Source: Allosphingosinicella sp042666435 (GTDB lineage Bacteria; Pseudomonadota; Alphaproteobacteria; Sphingomonadales; Sphingomonadaceae). From it: a stretch of DNA of 64,000 bases. This document shows, piece after piece, positions 1 through 7,987 of the stretch. The first letter of the stretch is position 1, and each line of letters opens with the position of its first letter. Made by a program: the position numbers and the translations under genes. The stretch lies in NCBI RefSeq assembly GCF_042666435.1, contig NZ_JBHTDC010000002.1, positions 744,001 to 808,000 of the forward strand. Reading direction: 5' to 3'. Below the pieces are notes generated by a model. The model did no database searches and was not told the DNA's origin. It was given only the letters and a program-made list of their open reading frames with translations.

Positions 1-116
1 GTATAGACGCGGGTGCAGACGCCGCGCTTCTGCGGGTTCGCCTCCATCGCGGGAACTTTCGAGCGCTCTTTCTGCGGCTCGCGACCCTTGCGGATCAGCT
101 GATTGATCGTCGGCAT
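1..116 (-). CDS. rpsL: 30S ribosomal protein S12, N-terminal part (cut by window edge)
   Basis: The minus-strand translation starts MPTINQLIRKGR at 116 and continues through the characteristic S12 N-terminus with EPQKERSK and PQKRGVCTRVY before running off the window. S12 is a decoding-centre protein of the small ribosomal subunit and the usual target of streptomycin-resistance mutations. Only 38 codons are visible, and the resistance-determining residues lie outside. Its promoter should lie in the AT-richer stretch 120-165. I see no clean -35/-10 pair there. Confidence 0.95.
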   Translation of the reverse strand, partial: MPTINQLIRKGREPQKERSKVPAMEANPQKRGVCTRVY

Positions 117-493
117 GAAGCCCTTCACCTTAAGTTACTTTACTGCAACGCAAAAATGCACAAACGCCCCGGCGGCCAAATTGGCCCCCCAGGCCTTCGC
201 ATACGCGCAGCAATGTTCAAGCTCTTCGCCCGTCTCAGGCAGCGTCTGGTCTGTTAGCAACCACCACCAGCCCCGGGCAGGGGCGGCCTATAGCGGCGAG
301 TCCCCTGGGGGTCAACGGGGGAAGTGGCCAGGCGAGCCGCTGGTCACCGCCCAGGGCGCCGGCCTCTTCCACCGCCAGCCGCCGACCGCCCGTTGGGACT
401 GGCAAACAGAAAAGCGGACGAAGCAAACGGAACGACCAGCATCGGGCGAAATCGCGACTGCGACGCGACACTGGCGCGCGAGCTGTCATATCA

Positions 494-513
494 ATTGAAT
501 ATTGTGTCCCCGG
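494..513 (+). repeat. ATTGA-TAT-nTGTCCCC repeat, copy 1
   Basis: Reads ATTGAATATTGTGTCCCCGG. It matches copy 2 (637-655) at 17 of the first 19 positions and partly matches copy 3 (1484-1503), all in the same orientation. Similar TATTGTGTCCCCGG strings are, from memory, common around REP-associated transposase remnants. No transposase is present here, so that link is inference. Confidence 0.5.
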
Positions 514-636
514 AACCACCGCGAAGAAGACCGGCTGCCGCCGGTTGCCGCGCTGGGTGACGGGGTGGGGACGCCGGGGCGACGATGCGCGCGAGACGGG
601 CCATGCGGCGAGCCTAGGCGTCGCGGAATGCCGGGA

Positions 637-655
637 ATTGAGTATCGTGTCCCCG
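637..655 (+). repeat. ATTGA-TAT-nTGTCCCC repeat, copy 2
   Basis: Reads ATTGAGTATCGTGTCCCCG, followed at once by a further GTGTCCCCG at 661. It is in the same orientation as copy 1, 143 bases further on, and lies just past the stop codon of the secreted-protein gene that ends at 707. Confidence 0.5.
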
Positions 656-706
656 CCCCCGTGTCCCCGCCCCCCAGTGAAAGTTCAACCGTCAAACGGC
701 TGGGAA

Positions 707-1273
707 TCACTGGGCGACGGTCGGCTGGACATATTTCTGCATCACGCCCGTTTCGACGAGGGCGGCGAGGTGTGCCGTGAAGGCTGCGTTCAACATCTGA
801 TCGAGCCCGTTCATCGCGAATTTGGCTTGCTCGCCTCGGCCTGTGGTGGTGAGGGTTTCCACTGTCTTCCCGTCCGCGCGGTCGTAGATCTGCCATTCTG
901 CCTTGACCGAATAGTCGCATTTGTAGCCGTTGACCGAGGAGCAGAGATTCATGCTCACCGGGCGAAGGGTCACCCCTATCATATAATCGGCCTTGTTCTT
1001 GTCATCTTCGCTCGCGAACATGTTGCTGGAGGTACTGACGACGGTGAAACCGGCCGACTTCATCCGCCCGGTGAATAAGTTGTCGAAGCGCTCGTAGTCC
1101 TGCGTCTTCTTCTCCTTGGGAAGCGTGACGGTGCTCGGAAAAACACAGAGCGTGCCGCCCTTCACCCTGGCCGTCGCCTCCGACGTTTCGGTATCGAGAA
1201 TGACCTTGCTGAGCTGCAAGGTTTTGGTCCCCTCAGGAATGCCCTGCGCAGCGACCGGTCCGGACAGCAGCAT
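707..1273 (-). CDS. Secreted hypothetical protein; start region frameshifted
   Basis: An open frame of 188 residues begins inside a signal peptide (MLLSGPVAAQG). The body has no domain I recognise: a TLCVFP segment, paired cysteines in a CSSVNGYKC segment and a mostly beta-type pattern suggest a small periplasmic or outer-membrane protein. A better start exists upstream: an ATG at 1304-1302 preceded by AAGGGGG, but it is one base out of frame. Removing one A from the AAAA run (1298-1301) would give MKRVFTAFCG joined to MLLSGPVAAQ, a textbook signal peptide. So the gene is either slightly broken, phase-variable, or carries a sequencing error. As it stands, translation from the internal ATG would make only a shortened signal. 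Confidence 0.7.
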   Translation of the reverse strand: MLLSGPVAAQGIPEGTKTLQLSKVILDTETSEATARVKGGTLCVFPSTVTLPKEKKTQDYERFDNLFTGRMKSAGFTVVSTSSNMFASEDDKNKADYMIGVTLRPVSMNLCSSVNGYKCDYSVKAEWQIYDRADGKTVETLTTTGRGEQAKFAMNGLDQMLNAAFTAHLAALVETGVMQKYVQPTVAQ

Positions 1274-1483
1274 GCCGCAGAAAGCAGTGAAAACTCGTTT
1301 TCATGTAAATTCCCCCTTGTAGAGGGCTCAGCCTAATCGCCCCGAAAATCCAGCGCCAGAGGGTGCGATTGCTGGCTCTTCTCGTCGCGAACCATGATGC
1401 GGAGGAGGTGCGCAGTGCAGACGGACGGGAAGCTGCCATGTCGCGCTCCTCCGAGTGGGCGGGCCAGGTGGGGAAGCCGGAGC

Positions 1484-1503
1484 ATTGATTATATACTGTC
1501 CCC
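1484..1503 (+). repeat. ATTGA-type TGTCCCC repeat, diverged copy 3
   Basis: Reads ATTGATTATATACTGTCCCC and continues into AATTAAG. It has the same orientation as copies 1 and 2 and the same ATTGA start and TGTCCCC end, with two extra bases between. Together the three copies bracket the secreted-protein gene at 707-1273. It sits in the 235-base gap between that gene and the cupin gene, where I see nothing else. Confidence 0.4.
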
Positions 1504-1539
1504 AATTAAGTTTGGAGTGGGAACGCGCGGTCGCCGCGC

Positions 1540-1941
1540 CTATTCCGTCGTCTCGCCGTCCCAATGGTCGTTGTCCTGGTCGCGGGTCGCCTGGGCCTTG
1601 TCCTTGTGGACGACGCCGTCTTTATGCTCGGGCGGGCCGTATAGGGTGTAGAAGCGCAAGGGGGCATCGCCGGTGTTGACGACATTGTGGCGGGCGCCGG
1701 CGGGGACGATGACGGCGAAATCGTCCTTAACCTTGTTCGCGGTGCCGTCGATGCGGACCTCGCCCTGCCCCTCCTCGATGCGGAAGAACTGGTCGCGGTC
1801 GTCATGCACCTCCTCGCCAATCTCTTCGCCGGGCTTCAAGGTCATCAGCACGAGCTGGAGATGCTTCCCCGTATAGAGAACGCGCCGGAAATCGTCGTTA
1901 CCGGTCGTCACCCGCTCGATATCGTCGCAATAGCCCTTCAT
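1540..1941 (-). CDS. Cupin-domain protein
   Basis: 133 residues from ATG at 1941, with a GGGAGCGAG ribosome site just upstream. It is a single small beta-barrel cupin. The first metal-binding motif is GEEIGEEVHDDRDQFFRIEEG (about 38-58), where the usual HxH pair is reduced to one His plus acidic residues. The second motif is PAGARHNVVNTG (about 80-91) with its His kept. The C-terminal 25 residues are highly charged (HKDKAQATRDQDNDHWD). Proteins like this are often annotated as mannose-6-phosphate-isomerase-like or cupin type 2. Substrate is unknown. It is divergent from yggT. Confidence 0.8.
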   Translation of the reverse strand: MKGYCDDIERVTTGNDDFRRVLYTGKHLQLVLMTLKPGEEIGEEVHDDRDQFFRIEEGQGEVRIDGTANKVKDDFAVIVPAGARHNVVNTGDAPLRFYTLYGPPEHKDGVVHKDKAQATRDQDNDHWDGETTE

Positions 1942-2083
1942 CGCTCGCTCCCTCGTCGTCCGCACCTTCAATACCTCAACCGCGCTACACCCTTCGGGTT
2001 CCTGCCTCGAGCCGCCATGCCCGGCATTGCCCCGGCCCCTCCACTCCCCTACATGGCGAAGCCGGTGCCCCGGGGAGATATTG

Positions 2084-2383
2084 ATGCTGCTGGCTGTCTT
2101 TGGCGTTCTCGACCTTCTGCTCTCGGTCCTGACCTGGATCATCATCATCCAGGCAATATTGAGCTGGCTGGTCGCGTTCAACGTGATCAACACCCATAGC
2201 GATTTCATGCGGTCGCTGCTGAGCGCGCTCGACCGGATCACCGAGCCGCTCTACCGGCCGGTGCGGCGCATCCTGCCCGATTTCGGCGGCATCGATTTCT
2301 CGCCTCTGGTCGTGCTGCTGCTCATCTACGTCGTGCGCATCCTGCTGAGCGGCGTGGCGCGCGACATCGCCCTCGCGGGCTGA
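2084..2383 (+). CDS. YggT family membrane protein
   Basis: 99 residues from ATG at 2084, preceded by CGGGGAGA. The open frame extends 19 codons further upstream, but that part is not protein-like. Two hydrophobic segments (about 1-30 and 70-92) flank a conserved loop with ITEPLYRPVRRILPDFGGIDFSP, the YggT hallmark. YggT proteins are inner-membrane proteins implicated in division/FtsZ positioning, osmotic tolerance or secretion depending on species. The role here is unproven. The stop lies two bases before folD, so the two are probably co-transcribed. Confidence 0.88.
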   Translation: MLLAVFGVLDLLLSVLTWIIIIQAILSWLVAFNVINTHSDFMRSLLSALDRITEPLYRPVRRILPDFGGIDFSPLVVLLLIYVVRILLSGVARDIALAG

Positions 2384-2385
2384 AA

Positions 2386-3273
2386 GTGGCGGCCGACATC
2401 ATCGACGGCAAGGCCTATGCCGAAGGCCTGCGCGCCCGCGTCGCCCAAGCGGTGCCCGGCTTCGTCGCGGCGGCGGGGCGCAAGCCGGGCCTCGCGGTCG
2501 TGCTGGTCGGCGAGGATCCGGCGAGCCAGGTCTATGTCCGCGCCAAGGGCAAGGCGACGATCGCCGCCGGCCTCGAAAGCTTCGAGCACAAATTGCCGGA
2601 CACGGTCACGCAAGGCGAGCTGATCGCCCTCGTCCGGCGGCTCAACGCCGACGAGGCGGTGGACGGCATCCTCGTCCAGCTCCCATTGCCGCGCGGAATC
2701 GACGACAAGGCGGTGATCGCGGCCATCGATCCCGCCAAGGACGTCGATGGCTTCACGATCGCCAATGCGGGCAGGCTCGCGGTCGGCGAGGAAGCTTTGG
2801 TTCCGTGCACGCCGCTCGGCTGCCTGATGCTGCTGAAGGATCGGCTCGGTGATCTTTCCGGCCTAGACGCGGTCGTGCTGGGCCGCTCCAACATCGTCGG
2901 TAAGCCGATGGCCCAGCTCCTCCTCCGCGAAAATTGCACCGTCACGATCGCCCACAGCCGCACCCGCGACCTGCCGGACGTGGTCCGCCGCGCCGACATC
3001 GTCGTCGCGGCCGTCGGCCGGCCGCAAATGGTCCGCGGCGACTGGCTGAAACCCGGCGCCACGGTGATCGATGTCGGCATCAACCGCATCGAGATCGGCG
3101 AGGGCAAGACCCGTCTCGTCGGCGACGTCGAATTTGAAAGCGCAGTCGATGTCGCCGGCGCGATCACGCCGGTGCCGGGCGGGGTCGGCCCGATGACCAT
3201 CGCCGTCCTGCTGCGCAACACCCTCGCCGCCGCTTTCGCCCGCGCCGGCCTGCCCGCGCCCGAGGGACTATGA
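2386..3273 (+). CDS. folD: Bifunctional methylenetetrahydrofolate dehydrogenase / methenyltetrahydrofolate cyclohydrolase
   Basis: 295 residues from GTG at 2386, two bases after the yggT stop. It interconverts 5,10-methylene-, 5,10-methenyl- and 10-formyl-tetrahydrofolate using NADP, in the cytosol, supplying one-carbon units for purines and formyl-Met. Visible signatures are YVRAKGKA near 50-57 (Tyr50 and the catalytic Lys54 of the family), VDGILVQLPLP, the nucleotide-binding GRSNIVGKPMA, and the C-terminal PVPGGVGPMTIA. Length matches the family. A palindromic repeat follows directly. Confidence 0.97.
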   Translation: MAADIIDGKAYAEGLRARVAQAVPGFVAAAGRKPGLAVVLVGEDPASQVYVRAKGKATIAAGLESFEHKLPDTVTQGELIALVRRLNADEAVDGILVQLPLPRGIDDKAVIAAIDPAKDVDGFTIANAGRLAVGEEALVPCTPLGCLMLLKDRLGDLSGLDAVVLGRSNIVGKPMAQLLLRENCTVTIAHSRTRDLPDVVRRADIVVAAVGRPQMVRGDWLKPGATVIDVGINRIEIGEGKTRLVGDVEFESAVDVAGAITPVPGGVGPMTIAVLLRNTLAAAFARAGLPAPEGL

Positions 3274-3279
3274 GAAACC

Positions 3280-3381
3280 CGTTCGTGTCGAGCGAAGTCG
3301 AGACACCCCGCCCAGCGAAATCGAGGCATGATTTCTCGGCCGCGCTCGAAAACGCCCCTCGACTTCGCTCGGGACGAACGG
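3280..3381. repeat. REP-like palindromic element (TCGAGCGAAGTCGAG type)
   Basis: An imperfect inverted repeat fills the gap between folD and marC. The left arm begins CGTTCGTGTCGAGCGAAGTC at 3280 and the right arm ends GACTTCGCTCGGGACGAACG near 3380, separated by about 50 bases. Elements with this TCGAGCGAAGTCGAG core are typical intergenic repeats in sphingomonads. It could act as a transcript 3' end for folD. Confidence 0.75.
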
Positions 3382-3406
3382 ATGTGCTGACCGGAACGAT
3401 CTCAAC

Positions 3407-4030
3407 ATGATCGAGCTCCTCACCTCGGCTTTGGTGACCTTCTTCGTCATCATCGACCCGCCCGGCTGCGCGCCGATCTTCGCCAGCCTGACGCAAGGCG
3501 CGACGCCCTCGCAGCGGCGGATGATGGCGATCCGCTCGGTGCTGATCGCGTCCGGCATCCTCCTCTTCTTCGGGCTGTTCGGCGAGGATCTGCTGGGCGC
3601 GCTGGGAGTCAGCCTCGACGCCTTCCGCATCGCCGGCGGCATCATGCTGTTCCTGATCGCGCTCGAAATGGTGTTCGAGAAACGCACCGAGCGCCGCGAG
3701 AGCCGCGCCCAGGAGATCAACGCCACGCCGGAGATCGAGGATATCTCGGTCTTCCCGATGGCCATCCCGATGATCGCCGGCCCGGGCTCGATCGCCTCGC
3801 TCATGCTGCTCATGTCGCGGAGCGACGGCCTCGACGAATCGCTGATCGTCCTAGGCGCGCTGGCGGCGGTCCTGCTGCTGACCATGGTCACCTTGCTGCT
3901 AGCGGGGCCGCTGATGCGGCTGCTGGGTCACAAGGTCGAGGCGATGATCACCCGCATCCTCGGCGTCATCCTGGCGGCGCTGGCCGCGCAATTCGTGATC
4001 GACGGCATCGCCGCCAGCTTCAACGTCTGA
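3407..4030 (+). CDS. MarC family integral membrane protein
   Basis: 207 residues with six predicted membrane spans. Family hallmarks are the N-terminal FFVIIDPPGCAPIFASLTQG, with a helix break at the paired prolines, and the repeated half FPMAIPMIAGPGSIASLM. MarC (UPF0056) proteins were once linked to multiple antibiotic resistance, but that role was withdrawn and the function is unknown. The 3' end overlaps by 11 bases the end of the convergent gene at 4020. Confidence 0.88.
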   Translation: MIELLTSALVTFFVIIDPPGCAPIFASLTQGATPSQRRMMAIRSVLIASGILLFFGLFGEDLLGALGVSLDAFRIAGGIMLFLIALEMVFEKRTERRESRAQEINATPEIEDISVFPMAIPMIAGPGSIASLMLLMSRSDGLDESLIVLGALAAVLLLTMVTLLLAGPLMRLLGHKVEAMITRILGVILAALAAQFVIDGIAASFNV

Positions 4031-5795
4031 CCACGCGCCACATCTTGTAGGGCGAGTCGGAGGGCAACCGGACTCGCTCCAGCCAGCCCGGCGCCTGGTC
4101 CCGCGACAGCTGGACATAGAAGCCCTTCGGCGCCTCCGCCCGGTAGACGGTCGATTCGGACAGGCGCGGGCAGATCAGCACATAATCGATGCCGCGCCGC
4201 ATGATCGTCTCGCGCGCATTCCCGGCCGAGCCCCGGAAGGCGCGCATCACGTCGAGAATGGCCGCTTCGTTGCGGTGATAGGGGCCGGCGACCGCGTCGT
4301 GATGGGTGACGGCGATCAGCCGCGGCCCGAGATCGACGAAGGTCAGCACATATCCCTGGGGCTGGAGCGCCACCGGCCGCAGCGCCGCCAGGGTCGGGCA
4401 TTTCGCGTTGGCGATGTTCACCGTCTTCATGCGGTCGCTCGGCGGATGGGGGATGGCCCGCACCGCCGCCTGGACGATCGCGCCGGAGATGAGGAAGAAG
4501 GCGGCGGCGGTCGCGGCGATGCGCAACAGGCGGTTGGGTATGCCCCAGGTCCAGGCGAGCACCAGCCAGGCCAGCGCGGTCGCGCCCGGAATGGCGAGAA
4601 ATTGCGCCGCCGGCGTCGCCCGGGTCTGCCACAGGAGGAGAAGGGCCGCGACCAGAGCCGGCGCCGCGATCACGGCCCAGCGGGTCAGCGCCGCCTCGTC
4701 GCGCCGCAGCCGCCACAGCATGGCGCCATACCCGAGGATTCCGGCGATTGGCAGAGCCACGCCATTGGCGATGACCTGTCCGCTATGGGTGTAGATGGGC
4801 CGCGCCTCGCGCACCCGGCTGAGCCACAGCCGCTCCAGCTCGGGCGACGCGCCCTCCAGCCGGGTCAGGCAATGCGGCCAGGCCCAGGCGAACGCGCCGG
4901 CGAGCGCCGCCCCGGCGACCGCGGCCACGGCGAGGCGGCCCGGCCAGGTTTGAACCCTCAAGCGCGACAACAGGACCGCGACCGCGCCCGCCGCGACCAT
5001 GGCCGACAACCATACCGGCGACAGCGCGTCGCAGACGGGCCCGCGGTTGGCGTGGGAGGCGAACAGGAGATAGCCGAGCGCGCAGCCGCCGGCGAGGCTC
5101 GCGCCATAGGCGGAGAGGCGGCGCGCCTGCCCTTGGTCGCGGACCCACATGAGCGCGATCGAGGCTCCGGCGATGGCGAGGTAGATCAGCATTTCGAGGC
5201 CGATCGAGAGCGACAAGGCGGTCGCTACGCCGGCGACGGCGCCGCCGCGCGCCCGGCGCCGGTCGGTGATGCCGACGAGCAGCAGCCCCAGCATCGCCAG
5301 CTGCCAGCCATGATGGTCGAGCCGGAGCGGCATCCACATGCCCTTGACCGAATGGGCGGAGAGGAGGAGCAAAAGGGCAAGGAGGAAGGCGGCCGGCGAG
5401 ATCAGCCGGCGGCAGACGATGGCGAGCGAGGCCATGGCGACGCCCATCGGCAGCAGCGGCGCGACGGCGACCGCGACCTTTTCGGCTCCCGCCCCGTCCA
5501 TGAACAGCAGCAGCAGCAGCATGAGGCCCGCGATCGGAAGATCGACCAGGCGCGACCAGTGGATATCGGCGCCCTGGGGCGGATCGAGGCGGTACTGGCG
5601 CAGATCGTACCAGTCCTGCCCGGCGAGCAGGGCGCGAACCTGTGCCAGCCGGAGATTGTCGTCGGTATCGCCGAGCGCGAACCATTCGATATGGTTCCAG
5701 CGGCTGATGACGAACAGGGCCGCCGTCGCCAGCCAGAACAGCAACACCGACAGGCGCCAATGCTTCGCCGCCTTGTCGATGCCGCTCCATGCCAT
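4020..5795 (-). CDS. Polytopic membrane protein, predicted GT-C / STT3-like glycosyltransferase (paralogue 1)
   Basis: 591 residues from ATG at 5795 (AAGGGGCGAG upstream; 12 further in-frame codons precede it). About a dozen membrane spans are followed by a soluble C-terminal segment of roughly 130 residues. It is a clear paralogue of the gene at 11042-12874. Shared motifs are DTDDNLRLAQV (about 45-55), GQDWYDLRQYRL, IHWSRLVDL, RLDHHGWQ (near 165), and C-terminal AVAGPYHRNEA and DYVLICP. Acidic motifs in the first two external loops, plus the DHHG motif preceding a span, recall STT3/PglB oligosaccharyltransferases. That assignment is inference, as no WWDYG motif is present. A lipid-linked-sugar-dependent transferase acting on the periplasmic side would fit the neighbouring GtrA and dolichol-phosphate-mannose-synthase-like genes. 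Confidence 0.6.
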   Translation of the reverse strand: MAWSGIDKAAKHWRLSVLLFWLATAALFVISRWNHIEWFALGDTDDNLRLAQVRALLAGQDWYDLRQYRLDPPQGADIHWSRLVDLPIAGLMLLLLLFMDGAGAEKVAVAVAPLLPMGVAMASLAIVCRRLISPAAFLLALLLLLSAHSVKGMWMPLRLDHHGWQLAMLGLLLVGITDRRRARGGAVAGVATALSLSIGLEMLIYLAIAGASIALMWVRDQGQARRLSAYGASLAGGCALGYLLFASHANRGPVCDALSPVWLSAMVAAGAVAVLLSRLRVQTWPGRLAVAAVAGAALAGAFAWAWPHCLTRLEGASPELERLWLSRVREARPIYTHSGQVIANGVALPIAGILGYGAMLWRLRRDEAALTRWAVIAAPALVAALLLLWQTRATPAAQFLAIPGATALAWLVLAWTWGIPNRLLRIAATAAAFFLISGAIVQAAVRAIPHPPSDRMKTVNIANAKCPTLAALRPVALQPQGYVLTFVDLGPRLIAVTHHDAVAGPYHRNEAAILDVMRAFRGSAGNARETIMRRGIDYVLICPRLSESTVYRAEAPKGFYVQLSRDQAPGWLERVRLPSDSPYKMWRVVRR

Positions 5796-5878
5796 GCTTA
5801 CTCGCCCCTTCCCAAGCCCTTGCCCCGGCATTAATCGCTAAGCGGGAAAGGGCAACCCGCGCCGGGGAGTGTATCCGC

Positions 5879-6280
5879 TTGACGAACAATGCCTCGGTCC
5901 TGCTCGGCCAGCTCGTCCGCTACGGGCTCACCGGGGGCTTCGTCACCGCGCTCGGCGCGGCGCTCTATTGGGTGACGGCGACCTTCTTCGGGGTGCACCC
6001 GCTGATCGCCAACGTCCTCGCTTATGCTCTGTGCGTCGCGATCGGCTATTTCCTCCACAGCCGCTGGAGCTTCCGCGGCCACGGCAGCCGCGACAATGCG
6101 GCGCGCCGCACCAGCCGCTTCTTCCTCGTCAGTCTCGTCAGCTTCGGCCTCAACAGCGTCTTCGTCTGGCTGCTCACCGGGCCGCTCCTCCAGGGGCCGA
6201 CCTGGTGGCCGGTGGTGCCGATGCTGTTCGTCACGCCCTTCGTCACCTTCGCGCTCAACCGACGCTGGGTGTTCGCCTGA
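5879..6280 (+). CDS. GtrA family polyprenyl-phosphate-sugar flippase-like protein
   Basis: 133 residues from TTG at 5879 with GGGGAG ten bases upstream. The longer open frame overlaps the divergent gene and is not protein-like. Four membrane helices carry the GtrA pattern: LVRYGLTGGFVTALGAALYW, ANVLAYALCVAIGYFLHSRW, a middle hydrophobic pair and the closing FVTFALNRRWVF. GtrA proteins are thought to flip undecaprenyl-phosphate-linked sugars across the inner membrane. Its natural partner, a GtrB-type family-2 transferase, is encoded at 6956-7987. The methyltransferase gene follows 13 bases later. Confidence 0.9.
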   Translation: MTNNASVLLGQLVRYGLTGGFVTALGAALYWVTATFFGVHPLIANVLAYALCVAIGYFLHSRWSFRGHGSRDNAARRTSRFFLVSLVSFGLNSVFVWLLTGPLLQGPTWWPVVPMLFVTPFVTFALNRRWVFA

Positions 6281-6293
6281 TGGACAAGAGCTG

Positions 6294-7022
6294 ATGGAAC
6301 GCGTCGTCTATGACCGCATGGCGGAGCTGGACAGCCGCCACTGGTGGTATCGCGCGCGGCGCGAGATACTCGGCGACCTGATCGCGCGCGAGATCACCCT
6401 TCCCGACCAGGCCCGCATCCTGGAGATCGGCTGCGGGACGGGGCACAATCTGGCCATGCTCGGCCGGTTCGGCGCGGTCGACGCGATCGAGATAGACGGG
6501 GCCGCGCGCGCCATCGCCAGCCGGCGCCTCGGCCACGCGGTCGGCGATGCCCCTTTGCCGGGCCTGCCGGGAATTCCGAAGCATCATTACGACCTTGTCG
6601 CGCTCCTCGATGTGCTGGAACATGTCGAAGGCGACCGGGAGGCGCTCGTAAGCATCGCCGGCAAGCTCAAGCCGGGGGGACGCATCCTCATCACGGTGCC
6701 CGCTTTCCCCTGGATGTGGAGCGCCCACGACGTCGTCAACCACCATCATCGCCGCTACACCAAGGCGAGCCTGCGCAAGGTGGTCGGCGAAGCGGGCCTC
6801 CGGATCGAGCTCCTCAGCTGGTTCAACAGCCTGCTCTTCCCGCTCGCGGCGGCGGCGCGGCTGGCGGGGCGGGTGACCGGCAAGGAGGATAGCGACGACG
6901 CGCTTCCGCCGCGACCCGTCAATGCGCTCTTCGAGGCGATCTTCGGCCTGGAGCGTCACGCGATCGGCCGGCTGCCCTTCCCACCCGGAGTTTCGCTGGT
7001 CGCCATCGTCTCCGCCTCCTGA
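6294..7022 (+). CDS. Class I SAM-dependent methyltransferase
   Basis: 242 residues from ATG at 6294, 13 bases after gtrA. The opening HWWYRARREIL segment is typical of methyltransferases found in glycan clusters. Motif I is ILEIGCGTGHNLAML (about 40-54), followed by acidic AIEID, and LVALLDVLEHVEGD marks motif IV. A HHHRRYTKASL segment and a C-terminal hydrophobic stretch (FNSLLFPLAAAARLAG) suggest membrane proximity. The substrate is probably a lipid-linked or surface sugar, inferred from context. The 3' end overlaps the convergent gene at 6956 by 67 bases. Confidence 0.85.
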   Translation: MERVVYDRMAELDSRHWWYRARREILGDLIAREITLPDQARILEIGCGTGHNLAMLGRFGAVDAIEIDGAARAIASRRLGHAVGDAPLPGLPGIPKHHYDLVALLDVLEHVEGDREALVSIAGKLKPGGRILITVPAFPWMWSAHDVVNHHHRRYTKASLRKVVGEAGLRIELLSWFNSLLFPLAAAARLAGRVTGKEDSDDALPPRPVNALFEAIFGLERHAIGRLPFPPGVSLVAIVSAS

Positions 7023-7987
7023 GCGACGTGGCCGAGGCTCGGCCGCCCCTGCGCCCGTCCGGCAATGTCGGAGACGATGTAGAGCGGCCGGCGCTTCGAT
7101 TCGATGTAGAGCCGCCCCAGATATTCGCCGATCAGCCCCAGCACGAACATCTGCACCGCGCCGAGCACGACGACGACGAACATCAGCGACGTCCAGCCCG
7201 GAACGGTGCCGCCGCTCAGCCAGCCAAAGGCGATATAGAGCAGCAATAGCACCGAGGCGAGGACCAGCCAGAGGCCGACATGGCTCGCCATGCGGAGCGG
7301 CGCAGTCGAGAATCCGGTGACCGCGTCGAGCGCGAAGGAAACCATCTTCGCCAGCGGATATTTGGTCATGCCCGAATAACGTTCGGCGCGGTCATAGGCG
7401 ATCGGCACCTGGCGGAAACCGACCCAGGCGACCATGCCCCGGATGAAGCGCGCCTGTTCGGGGAGGCTCAGCAGGGCATCGAGAGAGCGCCGGCTCATCA
7501 GCCTGAAATCGCCCGCGTCGACCGGTATCTCGACATCGGTCATCCGCGACAGCAACCGGTAGAAGAGCTTCGCCGTCGCTTTCTTGAATGCGGTTTCACC
7601 GGCCCGCGCGCGCCGCACCGCATAGACGACATCCGCGCCCTGGGCATCCATCTCCGCCATCATCGCCGGCAGCAATTCGGGCGGATCCTGGAGGTCGGCG
7701 TCGATGATCAGAATGCGCTCGCCCGAGCAGAGGTCGAGGCCGGCGGTCAGTGCGAGCTGGTGGCCGTGGTTGCGCGACAGGTTGATTGCGACCACCCGCC
7801 GGTCGCCGTGCGCGAGATCCTCCATCGCCGCCCAGCTCGCGTCGCGCGAGCCGTCATTGACCAGCACGATCTCGTAGGAATCGCCGACCGCTACGCGCGC
7901 CGCATTGCCGACCCGGCGGTGCAGCTCGGCAAGGCACGCTTCCTCATTGTAGCAAGGGATGACGATCGAGAGGGCGGGCGCGGTCAT
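6956..7987 (-). CDS. Family 2 glycosyltransferase, GtrB / dolichol-phosphate-mannose-synthase-like
   Basis: 343 residues. The GT-A domain has LSIVIPCYNEE (about 6-16), VLVNDGSRDAS, the DxD metal site in IIDADLQDPPE (about 95-105) and GDFRLMSRRS. Two C-terminal membrane spans (about 230-300) follow, as in GtrB. It would transfer a sugar from a nucleotide donor to undecaprenyl phosphate on the cytoplasmic face. Its start overlaps the stop of the upstream gene by four bases (ATGA), so the two are translationally coupled. It pairs functionally with GtrA at 5879. Confidence 0.92.
   Translation of the reverse strand: MTAPALSIVIPCYNEEACLAELHRRVGNAARVAVGDSYEIVLVNDGSRDASWAAMEDLAHGDRRVVAINLSRNHGHQLALTAGLDLCSGERILIIDADLQDPPELLPAMMAEMDAQGADVVYAVRRARAGETAFKKATAKLFYRLLSRMTDVEIPVDAGDFRLMSRRSLDALLSLPEQARFIRGMVAWVGFRQVPIAYDRAERYSGMTKYPLAKMVSFALDAVTGFSTAPLRMASHVGLWLVLASVLLLLYIAFGWLSGGTVPGWTSLMFVVVVLGAVQMFVLGLIGEYLGRLYIESKRRPLYIVSDIAGRAQGRPSLGHVAQEAETMATSETPGGKGSRPIA

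Larger units (their letters stand above)
117..706. other. Long intergenic stretch upstream of rpsL
   Basis: About 590 bases without a believable gene. The open frames here are high-GC shadows with no recognisable protein content. It contains the leader of rpsL at its left end, a hyphenated palindrome GGCCAA-A-TTGGCC at 174-186, and two copies of an ATTGA-TAT-nTGTCCCC repeat listed separately. The segment 650-675 carries the GTGTCCCCGCCCCC core twice in a row. No tRNA, transposase or clear terminator was seen. Confidence 0.5.

Noticed and set aside
4020..5795. Annotation of the large membrane protein as an AcrB/AcrD/AcrF-type transporter.
   Set aside because: It lacks the RND repeat, the two large periplasmic loops and the length of about 1000 residues; the motif set fits a glycosyltransferase-like fold better.
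4275..5834. A 519-codon plus-strand open frame opposite the GT-C-like gene.
   Set aside because: The translation is Arg/Asp/Gly/Gln-rich with no hydrophobic pattern, typical of antisense frames in GC-rich DNA; the minus-strand frame has membrane spans and a paralogue.
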